Part shown: one piece after another, positions 54,176-62,818 of the stretch
Position numbering within the stretch: the first letter of the stretch is position 1
Layout of the letters: every line of letters begins with the position of its first letter
NCBI RefSeq assembly: GCF_014200455.1
Contig: NZ_JACHBW010000011.1
Coordinates: 124,001 to 188,000, forward strand
Length of the DNA: 64,000 nt
From: Paraburkholderia bannensis
GTDB taxonomy: Bacteria; Pseudomonadota; Gammaproteobacteria; Burkholderiales; Burkholderiaceae
Direction: 5' to 3'
Made by a program: the position numbers and the translations under genes
The notes under the pieces: generated by a model
Told to the model about the DNA's origin: nothing
Databases searched by the model: none
What the model saw: only the letters and a program-made list of their open reading frames with translations

Positions 54176-55373
54176 GACGGGCTCCTGTCTGAACGACGTC
54201 GCCGCGCAAACGCGCGAACAGCGATCGGGCCTTGGCTTGCTCGCGAGCCGGGGCAGCGCCATTGCCGGCAATCTGCGCCGCGATCTCCTTGATGCCGCGC
54301 GCGACCGCGCCGCCACCGGCCTTCGCAATCGGCATCCCCTGATTCACGGCCGCCAGCACGGCGCGCGCATCTTCCGGAATCACGTGATGCGCCCGCATGC
54401 CCAGCATCTGTTCGAGTGCGGCGCGCGTGCGTTCGTCCTGGCGCGTAAAGCGGTTCAGCAACAGGCGCAACTGGCTCGGTGTATAACCCAGCGAAACCAG
54501 CATCTCCTGCAGCCGCCTTGCGGCGCGCACGCCCGGCATCGTGGCCTGCAGGACGAGGTGGATCTGCGTACTGCGATCGAGCGCGAGGATGGACAGCGGG
54601 TTGAGCGTTTGCCCGACATCGACAATCACGAAGTCATAACGCGGCACGGCCAGACCAAGGATCCATTCGAGCCGGTCGAGCTTGATATCCGCGGCTTTCA
54701 CCGGATCGCCCGCGCCCGCGAGAATGTCGAAACTATCGCTCACATGCACGACGCTTGCGCCGAAGAATGCGCCGTCCATGCGTTCGACCTGCGCGCACAT
54801 TTGCGGCAGGGTGGAAGGCGGCGTTTCATCGGTCACGAGGAATGCGGCATCGCCGAAAAGCTGGCACAGGTCGACCAGCAGCACGCGCTTGCCGCGCTGG
54901 GTCGAGAGCGCATGCGCCACATTGCTGGCGATGAAACTCGTGCCCACGCCGCCCTTGCAGGAAACAAACGATACGAGCTGCGTCTCGCGCGCGTTGCGCT
55001 GGCTGTGCTGCGTCTGCGCGCGCAACAGCGCCTCTTCCAGCGAGCGTCGTTCGAGCGGCCAGCTGAGCACGTCGCGAAAGCCCGCGCGCATCGCCGCAAT
55101 CAAGGTGTCCTGCGATGCGTCGGGCGCGATCAGGATGCAGGTCAGATGTTTGTGCTCGCGGCACAGGCGCGCGGTGGAATCGAGCGAATAGTCGTCGATC
55201 GAGGCCGCGTCGACAATCAGCATATCGAACAGATCCAGGCTGTCGCCGCGTTCGAGCAACACGGAGGCGTCGCCCACGACGCGCGTGGTGCGATAGTTGC
55301 CGCATCCGGCCACCAGATCCATGATCTGCGCGAGCCTGGCGGCATCCGTCGAGAGGGTGAGAATGTCGATCAT
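54162..55373 (-). CDS. cpaE: CpaE/TadZ-type pilus localisation ATPase
   Basis: A 403-aa protein: an N-terminal receiver-like domain (FDMLIVDAAS, lacking a full phosphorylation site) and a ParA/MinD-like ATPase from ~130. The deviant Walker A is SCKGGVGTS (138-146), with VLLVDLCQLFGDAA and DFVIVDVGQTLN after it. TadZ/CpaE places the Tad machine at a cell pole. It overlaps cpaF by 14 bases. Confidence 0.9.
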   Translation of the reverse strand: MIDILTLSTDAARLAQIMDLVAGCGNYRTTRVVGDASVLLERGDSLDLFDMLIVDAASIDDYSLDSTARLCREHKHLTCILIAPDASQDTLIAAMRAGFRDVLSWPLERRSLEEALLRAQTQHSQRNARETQLVSFVSCKGGVGTSFIASNVAHALSTQRGKRVLLVDLCQLFGDAAFLVTDETPPSTLPQMCAQVERMDGAFFGASVVHVSDSFDILAGAGDPVKAADIKLDRLEWILGLAVPRYDFVIVDVGQTLNPLSILALDRSTQIHLVLQATMPGVRAARRLQEMLVSLGYTPSQLRLLLNRFTRQDERTRAALEQMLGMRAHHVIPEDARAVLAAVNQGMPIAKAGGGAVARGIKEIAAQIAGNGAAPAREQAKARSLFARLRGDVVQTGARHVAS

Positions 55374-55445
55374 GGCATGTACCTTTATTCAGATGCTGCG
55401 TCCTTCAACGGTCGGATCATGCGATCTCGATCACATCGATTCGCA

Positions 55446-55772
55446 TTACTGACCGGTTGAACCCACACCGCTACTTACCCCGATCGCGTAAGGATTCGAC
55501 GAAACCGGCGGCGCCGAGAACAGTTTGTCGTACTGGGTCATCGCCGAGACCGCCGACTGGCCGTCCACGCCCTGCGTCGAGGGGTTGTGCTCGGCGGCAT
55601 GCGGGTCGATGATCTGCGCCTGCGTGAGCGTGCGCACGGCCTCGCCGAAGTGCGCGTCCCAGACCGGCGTGCTGGTCATGCAACCGCCCAGCAGGCCACA
55701 GGCCGCTGCGAGTGGTGCGAGGCGTGCAAGCGGCGCGAGTGAGCGAGCGATGCGAAGGCTTTCGAGTTTCAT
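55446..55772 (-). CDS. Tad-locus lipoprotein
   Basis: A 108-aa predicted lipoprotein with lipobox LLGGC (Cys31) after a hydrophobic leader. The mature part AHFGEAVRTLTQAQIIDPHAAEHNP then DGQSAVSAMTQYDKLF resembles the small outer-membrane lipoproteins found between the secretin and CpaE genes in beta-proteobacterial Tad loci, where alpha-proteobacteria have CpaD. I infer it helps the secretin insert. 18 bases after the secretin gene. Confidence 0.75.
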   Translation of the reverse strand: MKLESLRIARSLAPLARLAPLAAACGLLGGCMTSTPVWDAHFGEAVRTLTQAQIIDPHAAEHNPSTQGVDGQSAVSAMTQYDKLFSAPPVSSNPYAIGVSSGVGSTGQ

Positions 55773-55790
55773 GAGATTCCCCTGTTCCCA

Positions 55791-57473
55791 TCACTGCTTG
55801 ATGGTGGCGTCGGCTTGCGCCGCGGCGCCCGCCATGTTGGCGGGTGCGCCGATGGCGGCGGACGGTTGCGCGCCCTGCGCGGGCGCTGGCGTGACCGGTG
55901 CGGCGGGAGCGGCAGGCGTTGCGTTGGTGCGCGCGGCGCCACGTCCTTCCATGTTGCCGGTCGCGTAGACATCGGCTTCACTGGGCTGCACGAAGCTATC
56001 GGTCGGCAGCGGCAGGTTCGCGTTGGGCAGCGGCTTGACGAGATGCGGCGTGATGACGAACACCAGTTCCGTGCGGTCCTGCTGGAACGACGTGCTGCGC
56101 AACAGCGCGCCAAGAACCGGCACTTCGCCCAAGCCCGGCACCGCCTTCAGCGAGCCGGTCACGTTGTTCTTGATGAGACCGCCGATTGCGAAGGATTCGC
56201 CATCGTTCATCTGCACGGTGGTGGAGGCACGGCGCGTCGTGATGAGCGGCAGAATCGACACGCTGCCCGCATTGGCGGCGCTTAGCGTGACGCCCGTGGA
56301 AGACAGTTCGGAGACTTCCGGCGCAACGCGCAGATTGATCTTGCCGTTGCCCAGCACGGTGGGCGTGAACTTCAGGCCGATACCGAATTCCTCCTGCTGC
56401 AGGATGATGGAACTGGATGTTCCGCCAGAGCTTTGCGGCACCGGAATGAACACCTTGCCGCCCGCGAGGAAAGTGGCCTCCTGGCCGCTGATGGTGACCA
56501 GGTTCGGCTCGGCGAGAACCTTGACGAGGCTATCGGTCTTTTGCGCATCGACGGCAATCGACAAGGGTTTGTTGTTCGCCTTGCTCAGGCCGATGGCGCT
56601 CGATACGCCGGCCAGCAGGTTGCTCACCAGCGCGCCGGTCCATGAGCCAAAGCCGCCCTGGATATTGACCGCCGCGCCGAGCTGATCGATCAGCGTCTTG
56701 TCGACTTCCGCGACTTTCACTTCGAGCATCACCTGCTGGGGGGAATCGACGCTCAGCATATTGAGCACGCCGCCACCGCCGCCGCTCTTGCTATCGCCGC
56801 CCGCGGCGTGCGCACTGTAGACCTTGGCGATCTCGACGATCTGCTGCGCCGCCTGCGCAGTCGAAACGCGACCGGACAGCACGAGGTTGTCACCCGCCGT
56901 CGACACCCGCACGTTGTGCTCGTTGGGCAGCAATTGCGCGAGCGACGCCATCAGCCCACCGGCGTCGGCGTTGACGACGACATCGATGATCTGACACGAG
57001 CCGCCCCGGCCCTGCACGATCATATTGGTCGTGCCCACCGACTGCCCCACCAGATAGAGCGTGCGTGGCGAGAGCATGGTTGCCTGCGCAACGTTCGGAT
57101 TGCCCAGCGTGCGGTTGAGGACCGGTTCGTCGAGCGGCACGAGTACGGATTTACCCAGCGGCACCACCACGGTATTTTCGCCGCGGATCGGGCCAGTGCA
57201 GTTTGGCCCGCGCAGCGGCCCCGAGGGTGCAGCCGAGGGCGCCGTCGGGTTGGCGGCAACCGGCGTCATGCTGATGGTCATCTGCATCGGACCACGCCCT
57301 AGCGTTGCGGGCGCGGCGGCGCTCTTCGCGGGCTGGGCGTTCTCGTCCCCATCCGTTGCGCGTGCCGGCTGAGCGATCAGCAGCCCGGCGCTCACCCAGG
57401 CCGTGACGGCCATGGCAAGCGGTGTGCGACGCAAGGCACGGCGCCGCGTTGGGTGTTGCAGTGCTGTATTCAT
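55791..57473 (-). CDS. cpaC: Tad secretin RcpA/CpaC
   Basis: A 560-aa outer-membrane secretin. Signal peptide residues ~17-38 (LAMAVTAWVSAGLLIAQPARA). A pilus N-domain (VPLGKSVLVPLDEPVLNRTLGNPNVAQATMLSPRTLYL) and a BON-like part (LSGRVSTAQAAQQIVEIAK) precede the secretin core, with VMLEVKVAEVDK, VLAEPNLVTISGQEATFLAGG and VPVLGALLRSTSFQQDRTELVFVITPHLV. The C-terminal 60 residues are Ala/Pro-rich. It forms the pore through which the Flp pilus exits. Confidence 0.92.
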   Translation of the reverse strand: MNTALQHPTRRRALRRTPLAMAVTAWVSAGLLIAQPARATDGDENAQPAKSAAAPATLGRGPMQMTISMTPVAANPTAPSAAPSGPLRGPNCTGPIRGENTVVVPLGKSVLVPLDEPVLNRTLGNPNVAQATMLSPRTLYLVGQSVGTTNMIVQGRGGSCQIIDVVVNADAGGLMASLAQLLPNEHNVRVSTAGDNLVLSGRVSTAQAAQQIVEIAKVYSAHAAGGDSKSGGGGGVLNMLSVDSPQQVMLEVKVAEVDKTLIDQLGAAVNIQGGFGSWTGALVSNLLAGVSSAIGLSKANNKPLSIAVDAQKTDSLVKVLAEPNLVTISGQEATFLAGGKVFIPVPQSSGGTSSSIILQQEEFGIGLKFTPTVLGNGKINLRVAPEVSELSSTGVTLSAANAGSVSILPLITTRRASTTVQMNDGESFAIGGLIKNNVTGSLKAVPGLGEVPVLGALLRSTSFQQDRTELVFVITPHLVKPLPNANLPLPTDSFVQPSEADVYATGNMEGRGAARTNATPAAPAAPVTPAPAQGAQPSAAIGAPANMAGAAAQADATIKQ

Positions 57474-57494
57474 GACGGAATGCCCCCGCTTCGT

Positions 57495-57526
57495 GTCTGT
57501 TTGTTTATCTGTTTGTCTGTTTTTAT
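57495..57526. repeat. TGTTTGTYT low-complexity stretch between cpaB and cpaC
   Basis: TGTCTGTTTGTTTATCTGTT and following variants make a T/G-rich tract on the plus strand (A/C-rich in the mRNA) in the 115-base gap, the longest gap after tadV within the operon. It may mark an internal promoter or translation enhancer; nothing firmer can be said. Confidence 0.45.
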
Positions 57527-57588
57527 CGAGCTTCTTGCTGGCGTGCCCGGTCGCACGTCGTGATCTTTGTCTTGTTCTGCAACCGCGT

Positions 57589-58410
57589 TCAGAAGCACTC
57601 CTGGGTGCTGGTGACGCCGGAAATCACGCCGATACAGTCGCGCTTGGGCGCGTGGTGTTCGGCGTAGCGCACGCGCGTGGTCTTTACGGGTGCCGGGGCC
57701 GCCACCGGCGCGGCGATGCCCAGCAACGTATCCTTGGTCGCGCCGTCCGTCGTAAGCCGCTTCTCGTCGATCTGGTTGCGCAACACGAGCGACAGGGTGC
57801 CCACGCTGCGCGCCAGATCGAGTTTCTCGGCCTGTTGCGGCGTGACCTCCAGCGTGACGGCATCCACCACCTTCGGCGCGGTGTCTTCGCGGCTCACCTG
57901 CTGCGCGACCGCCAGCACCAGAATCTTTTCGAGCACCGTCTTGGAGATGCTCAGTTGATCGGTGTGGCCTGGCGCCTGCGTGTTGACAATCACATCGACG
58001 TAATTACCTGGTAGTGCGAATCCCGCCACGCCGACCACATCGTTGACGCGCACGGTGATCGCGCGCTTGCCATCGGCAATGACGGCGGACAGACCGCCCT
58101 TGGTGCCGGCGGGCGCAAGCTGCGACTCGATCACCGGTTCGCCCTTCGATACGCTTGTGCGCACGACACGGCCTTCCAGCAGCTTCGCGTCGCTGAAGGC
58201 CCCGGCCGGCACGCTGCCAGCCGGCCAGCTGGTCGTATGGATCATGTTCGGTTCGATCGGCTCGCCCAGGCTCAAATCCTGGTTGGCGACCGCAACCGAC
58301 GTCACGCCGCTCGTCGAGGTCTGCACGAGCCAGCGTGACGCCGAAAGCGCGGCTGCCAGGCCCGCCGCCAGGGCGACCACAAACATGACCACTGCGCGAC
58401 TGTTCTTCAT
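57589..58410 (-). CDS. cpaB: Tad assembly protein CpaB/RcpC
   Basis: A 273-aa protein with an N-terminal helix (AVVMFVVALAAGLAAALSASRWL) and a SAF/CpaB domain (SVAVANQDLSLGEPIEPNMIH, then LPGNYVDVIVNT). LEVTPQQAEKLDLARSVGTLSLVLRN is the family C-terminal motif. A ~50-residue tail with Cys follows. It is periplasmic and may modify or guide the secretin. ATG 58410 has GGAG before it. 26 bases after the prepilin peptidase gene. Confidence 0.88.
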   Translation of the reverse strand: MKNSRAVVMFVVALAAGLAAALSASRWLVQTSTSGVTSVAVANQDLSLGEPIEPNMIHTTSWPAGSVPAGAFSDAKLLEGRVVRTSVSKGEPVIESQLAPAGTKGGLSAVIADGKRAITVRVNDVVGVAGFALPGNYVDVIVNTQAPGHTDQLSISKTVLEKILVLAVAQQVSREDTAPKVVDAVTLEVTPQQAEKLDLARSVGTLSLVLRNQIDEKRLTTDGATKDTLLGIAAPVAAPAPVKTTRVRYAEHHAPKRDCIGVISGVTSTQECF

Positions 58411-58436
58411 GGCAAAGCTCCTTGTTATCTCGCCAG

Positions 58437-58979
58437 CTAGTAGACGGCGGCGAACAACACGCCGATGGTTGCGCCCGCAATCGCCACGCCATAAGGCAAG
58501 GTGCCCAGCGGGGCCGTCTGCGCGCGCCATGCGCCCCCGGTCCACGCCACGCCGGGCAGCCAGCGCGCGCATGGGTTGCGGATCAACCGCATCAAATCTC
58601 TTGACCTGCCCCGCTTCAGAATCACCACGACCGACCACAGGCCGCCGATCAAAAGCGCGACAAGTACGATGTGCAATGCGAAGACGGGACCAACCCAGGC
58701 GCCTATCGTCATCATCAGCTTGACGTCGCCCGCGGCCATGCCGCGCACCAGGTAAAACGGTAAAAGCAGCCCGAAACCCACAAGCGCGCCTTCGAGCCAG
58801 GCTACCCCGCCCTTGTACAGACCGAACAACCAGAATTGCGCGAGCAGCGCGACGATCAGGCCGCCCAGAACGATGCGGTTGGGAATGCGCCGCGCGACGA
58901 GATCCGTACTGGCCGTCACGATGACCAGCAGAACCACGCACAGCGGAATGGGTTGCGGTGGAAGGTGCTCGACAAACAT
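58437..58979 (-). CDS. cpaA: Prepilin peptidase TadV/CpaA (A24 family)
   Basis: A 180-aa, about six-helix aspartic protease. The two catalytic aspartates are in ASTDLVARRIPN (TM1 end) and GMAAGDVKLMMTIGAW (the GxGD-type motif, here AAGD). The long N-methylating domain of PilD is absent, as expected for TadV. It cleaves the Flp and TadE leader peptides encoded in the same operon. 86 bases after flp. Confidence 0.9.
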   Translation of the reverse strand: MFVEHLPPQPIPLCVVLLVIVTASTDLVARRIPNRIVLGGLIVALLAQFWLFGLYKGGVAWLEGALVGFGLLLPFYLVRGMAAGDVKLMMTIGAWVGPVFALHIVLVALLIGGLWSVVVILKRGRSRDLMRLIRNPCARWLPGVAWTGGAWRAQTAPLGTLPYGVAIAGATIGVLFAAVY

Positions 58980-59065
58980 CGCGGCCCTCTTCTCGTATCG
59001 TGTTGACGTTGAGCGCTGGAGGAGCGGACGAATCGCGAACGGCGATTCGTCCGCCGCCTCACAAC

Positions 59066-59236
59066 TCAGATCGAGTCGCCGATCGTGTTGAAAGCGGTCG
59101 AGATCTTGCCAGCGAGCCCCGTGACGGCCGCGATGATGGCGAGCGCGATCAGCGAACCGAGCAGTGCGTATTCGATGGCGCTGATGCCGTCTTCGTCACG
59201 GATGAACTGGCTTGCCTTGGCGATGATGTTCTTCAT
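59066..59236 (-). CDS. flp: Flp/Fap-type pilin subunit
   Basis: A 56-aa prepilin. Leader FIRDEDG, cleavage after Gly, then ISAIEYALLGSLIALAIIAAVTGLAG, with the essential Glu5-Tyr6 (EY) of Flp pilins. The body is one hydrophobic helix plus a short tail. It is the major pilus subunit and the first gene of the leftward Tad operon. GGAG lies 6 bases before the ATG at 59236. The 86-base gap to the next gene could let flp be expressed at a higher level, but no clear terminator is seen there. Confidence 0.92.
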   Translation of the reverse strand: MKNIIAKASQFIRDEDGISAIEYALLGSLIALAIIAAVTGLAGKISTAFNTIGDSI

Positions 59237-60225
59237 GATTGACTCCATTAGGATGACTACATAAATCCTCTTGCCGGAATTGGCGCGAGGGGATGAACGA
59301 CTTCAAGTGACTGGGTGGACCTGGACGCGCAGGTTTAACGCGGTAGAGCGGTCCTGTGCTGGCAGCCCGGCGATACGATCGCGGTTGCCGCAATGGCGCA
59401 CATCGCAACGGCGGGCGTCCAATGAAGCGCCCCGCCGATGCATGTGTGAAGGTGTATGGTCCGCCGTGCGGCCAGCGTCCAACGTGCTGGCGCGCAACGA
59501 CAGGAAAAGAGGAAACGAATAAAAGCCCCGTAGCTCATTTTTTATACCCCGATTTACCCCGTCTTTCTTGTCATCCGGTCTTTGCCGGTGCTGTACGTCA
59601 AGCCTGTGGAACCTGTTGCGATCTCGATACCGCTCGACTTGCGTAACCAGTCATAGGCAAGGTACGGGCCAGCTCCCCGCCAAGCCTGTCAATACTAGCT
59701 TCGAGGTAGATCGGTAATTTTTTCATGCCTGAGGCTGTCAACTAAAAGTGTTACTCATCTGATACATGCGCCTGGCATCCATGATTGGGCTTCCAGGCGG
59801 GCTCAGCCTTGTCAATAAAGGGCTTGCGAACCGCTGACCAGGACATTCCCTGGGCTCTCTTCACGCTGCCGTTTCGAGCCTTCCAGGACACCCTCCCGCA
59901 AAGCCGTACCCGGTTGATACAACACTGAAACATCGCACCGGGTTTGAACTGATAAATGAGGCGAAAAGAGCCAACAGCCGCTTTTCCGGGTCCTGGCGTT
60001 GGAGCTGCTGGAATATGCCCGCTTGAAAGGCGCCTCGGTTTCTACACATAATCGATCGGGGGCACTTGCATGCGCAGCGGTTGACGGTCCGGTTACCCAT
60101 TCAGAGTGACGAAACCGCCCATCTGCGAAGGCACGATCAGTCAATAAAGCAATAGCAACGCTAAACAAGTCGCACGGCCAGAGCACACGTTGCTACGGGC
60201 CGGCAGACCATTCGGGGGCAGGGCC
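59237..60225. other. Large gene-poor divergent region between flp and the GT87 gene
   Basis: Nearly 1 kb with no gene I can support. Frames of up to 124 codons exist on the minus strand (59812-60186), but they are Ser/Arg/Cys-rich with no ribosome site and no recognisable motif. The part 59640-60180 is less GC-rich than the flanks. It must carry the promoters of the Tad operon and of the glycosyltransferase genes and could hide an untranslated leader, small RNA or decayed gene. Confidence 0.45.
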
Positions 60226-61482
60226 ATGGATTTACCGATTCAAGCGGCGCGCAGCGCCGGCAATCGCGTGCAAGGCTGGCTGACGCACGAGCGATTCGTC
60301 GTGTACAGCGTGACGATCTGCATTCTCTACGTCGCTTTTCTTGGCATGTGGGCGCGCGTCACGCACGGTTTTCTCGCGGCGGAAACGGCTAAACCGGCAG
60401 GCGACTTCGCGGTCTTCTGGAGCGCGTCGCACGTCATGCTCCACGGCACGGCAGCCCAGGTCTATAACTTCACGTCTTTCTCTGCAGTGGAGCGAGCGCT
60501 TTCCGGCAGCTTTGTGAAAGACTCGTTTCTGCCTTGGCTCTATCCGCCCACTTTCCTGGTTCTGGTCACACCGCTCGCGCTGTTGCCGTTTCTGTTGTCG
60601 TACGCGCTCTTTGTCGGTGCGAGCCTGTATGCCTATGTCAAGGGCGCGCTGGCGCTGTCGCGACTGGCTCGCTGGAGCGGCAACGCGCGGCTCGCCGTGC
60701 TCTTGCTGGCCACCTCCCCCTGCGTGTTCGTCGCCGCGCTGTTCGGGCAGAATTCGCTGCTCACGGCCTCGCTGGCAGCCTTCGCGGTGCGCTGGGTCGA
60801 ACGCTATCCCGTGCGCGCCGGCATCTGCATCGGACTACTCTGCATCAAGCCGCAGATGGCAATGATTTTTCCGTTCGTACTGATCGCGACGCGCGCCTGG
60901 CGCGCGTTCGCCAGCGCCGCCGCAACCGCCCTCACCTGCGCGGGCCTGAGCATTGCCGTGTGCGGGTTGCATACGGTCAAACTCTCTTTTCTCGCGGCAG
61001 ATCTCGCGCGCAGTCTCATCCTCGAACATAGCGCGGCCTTCTGGCTCGCTTCGCCCACCTCGTTCGCTGCGCTGCGCCTGGGCGACGTGCCGCTGCCGCT
61101 TGCGTATCTGCTTCAGGGTGCCGTTGCCACGCTGGCAATCGCATCGGCCTGCCATGTCTGGCACAAGACGCACGACGCCGGTGCGCGTGCCGCCACCCTC
61201 GCGCTCGCCACGCTGATCGCCAACCCGTATGTGTGGCACTACGAACTGGCCTGGCTGGGCATCACGCTCGCATGGCTGCTGGCCACCGGCCTGCGGGCGG
61301 GATGGTTGCGCGGAGAACAAACGGTCATCGTGCTTGCGTGGCTGTTGCCGCTCTTCGAACTGTTCAATCGCTTTACGGAGTTGCCGCAAATCGGTCCGAT
61401 CGTGCTGCTGCTCGTGTTACTGATGATTCTGCGCCGCGTGCGCGAGCCCGGCGGGTTCGCAGTGTCACGAGCGGGTGCCTGA
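60226..61482 (+). CDS. GT87/DUF2029-family polytopic glycosyltransferase
   Basis: A 418-aa membrane protein with about ten helices. The AKPAGDFAVFWSASHVMLHGTAAQVYNFTSF segment (acidic Asp in the first large loop) and FLPWLYPPTFLVLVTPLALLPF are the DUF2029/GT87 signature, and LCIKPQMAMIFPFVLI is conserved. Members use polyprenyl-phosphate mannose/sugar donors. It precedes a GT2 enzyme of the polyprenyl-phosphate type by 75 bases, a natural donor supplier. GGGGGCAGGG precedes ATG 60226. Confidence 0.83.
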   Translation: MDLPIQAARSAGNRVQGWLTHERFVVYSVTICILYVAFLGMWARVTHGFLAAETAKPAGDFAVFWSASHVMLHGTAAQVYNFTSFSAVERALSGSFVKDSFLPWLYPPTFLVLVTPLALLPFLLSYALFVGASLYAYVKGALALSRLARWSGNARLAVLLLATSPCVFVAALFGQNSLLTASLAAFAVRWVERYPVRAGICIGLLCIKPQMAMIFPFVLIATRAWRAFASAAATALTCAGLSIAVCGLHTVKLSFLAADLARSLILEHSAAFWLASPTSFAALRLGDVPLPLAYLLQGAVATLAIASACHVWHKTHDAGARAATLALATLIANPYVWHYELAWLGITLAWLLATGLRAGWLRGEQTVIVLAWLLPLFELFNRFTELPQIGPIVLLLVLLMILRRVREPGGFAVSRAGA

Positions 61483-61557
61483 TCGAATTGGAAAATCCGT
61501 ATCCAGAAGCAAAAAGACGCGGCTTCGCGCCGCGCAGCTTGAACCGGGGGACTTGTC

Positions 61558-62694
61558 ATGACCACACGCAACAACAAGCCATTGGTTTCGATCGTGGCGC
61601 CCTTCTATAACGAAGGCGACGCTGTCGAGCGCTTTTTTGAAGCGATCGTGCCGGTGCTGGAAGGCATGGCGTCGACGCATTTCGAAATCGTCTGCATCAA
61701 TGACGGCAGCAGCGATGACACGCTCGACCGGCTCGTGGCCGCGCGCGCCCGCGACAGCCGTATCCGCGTGATCGATCTGACGCGCAACTTCGGCAAGGAA
61801 GCGGCTTTAACCGCCGGTATCGACGAGGCTTTCGGCGACGCCGTGATTCCAATCGACGCCGATCTCCAGGATCCGCCCAGCCTCATCCCGGTGATGATCG
61901 AGCATTGGCGCGCAGGCGCCGACGTCGTCGCCGCGCGCCGTACCAACCGCGCCTGCGATACCTGGAGCAAGCGCACGGCCGCCGGGCTTTATTACCGGGT
62001 GCACAACGCGCTCTCCGACGTCAAGCTGCCCGAGAACGTCGGCGATTTCCGCTTGATGGATCGCGAAGTCGTCAACGCCCTGCGGCGGCTTCCCGAACGC
62101 CGGCGCTTCATGAAGGGGCTGTTCGCCTGGCTCGGTTACCGCACCGTCATCGTCGATTACGAGCGCGAGGCGCGCAGCGCCGGACATTCGAAGTTCTCCG
62201 GTTGGCGGCTATGGAATTTCGCGCTGGAAGGCATCACGAGCTTTAGCACCGTGCCGCTGCGCAGCTGGACCTATATCGGCCTGAGCATCGCGGCGGGAGC
62301 CTTCCTGTATGGCGGCTTTATCGTCGGACGCACCATGCTGTTCGGCAATCCGGTGCCAGGCTACGCGTCGCTGCTAACCGTGCTGCTGTTCATGGGCGGA
62401 ATCGAGCTGATCGGCATTGGCGTGGTGGGTGAATACGTCGGGCGCATTTACCACGAAACCAAGGGCCGCCCCGTGTATCTGGTGCGGCGGCGCTATCAGT
62501 CAAGCAATAAGGTGAGCGCGCTGCCGGTTCGACGCTCGGGAACGCGTAGCGCACAGGTCGTGAAGCTGGATTTCGCGCGCCGGCGCACGGCCTCGCGTGT
62601 GCGCACAGCGGGGCGCAAGCTCGCATGTGAATTAAGTGCCACCTCAACAATCGCTCCGCGAAAAATACAAACTGAAAACTTGATACGGTTTTGA
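61558..62694 (+). CDS. GT2 polyprenyl-phosphate glycosyltransferase (GtrB/DPM-like)
   Basis: A 378-aa enzyme. The GT2 domain has SIVAPFYNEGDAVERFF, CINDGSSDDT and the metal-binding DADLQDPP (100-106). Two C-terminal helices (LRSWTYIGLSIAAGAFLYGG and LTVLLFMGGIELIGIGVVGEYVGRIYHETKGRP) complete the GtrB/ArnC-like form, which loads a sugar onto undecaprenyl phosphate. After RPVYLVRRRYQ there is an unusual, very basic tail of ~65 residues. GGGGGA precedes the ATG. Probably in one operon with the GT87 gene. Confidence 0.88.
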   Translation: MTTRNNKPLVSIVAPFYNEGDAVERFFEAIVPVLEGMASTHFEIVCINDGSSDDTLDRLVAARARDSRIRVIDLTRNFGKEAALTAGIDEAFGDAVIPIDADLQDPPSLIPVMIEHWRAGADVVAARRTNRACDTWSKRTAAGLYYRVHNALSDVKLPENVGDFRLMDREVVNALRRLPERRRFMKGLFAWLGYRTVIVDYEREARSAGHSKFSGWRLWNFALEGITSFSTVPLRSWTYIGLSIAAGAFLYGGFIVGRTMLFGNPVPGYASLLTVLLFMGGIELIGIGVVGEYVGRIYHETKGRPVYLVRRRYQSSNKVSALPVRRSGTRSAQVVKLDFARRRTASRVRTAGRKLACELSATSTIAPRKIQTENLIRF

Positions 62695-62818
62695 TCTGAT
62701 TGAAAGTGCGCCCCCCATGCATTAAGGTAGTTCTGTGGCACCGCACCATTTGGGTTATCACCGGGTAAACACGTTGGATTCCGGATGGAGCAGGCCAAGT
62801 ATGTTTCTGGGAGGAAAC

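Noticed and set aside
59812..60186. A 124-codon minus-strand frame between flp and the GT87 gene
   Set aside because: Ser/Cys/Arg-rich, no ribosome site, no motif; cannot be told from chance.
62695..62818. A possible -24/-12 (sigma-54) promoter around TGGCAC upstream of the activator gene
   Set aside because: The spacing to the needed TTGC element does not fit; only the first half matches.
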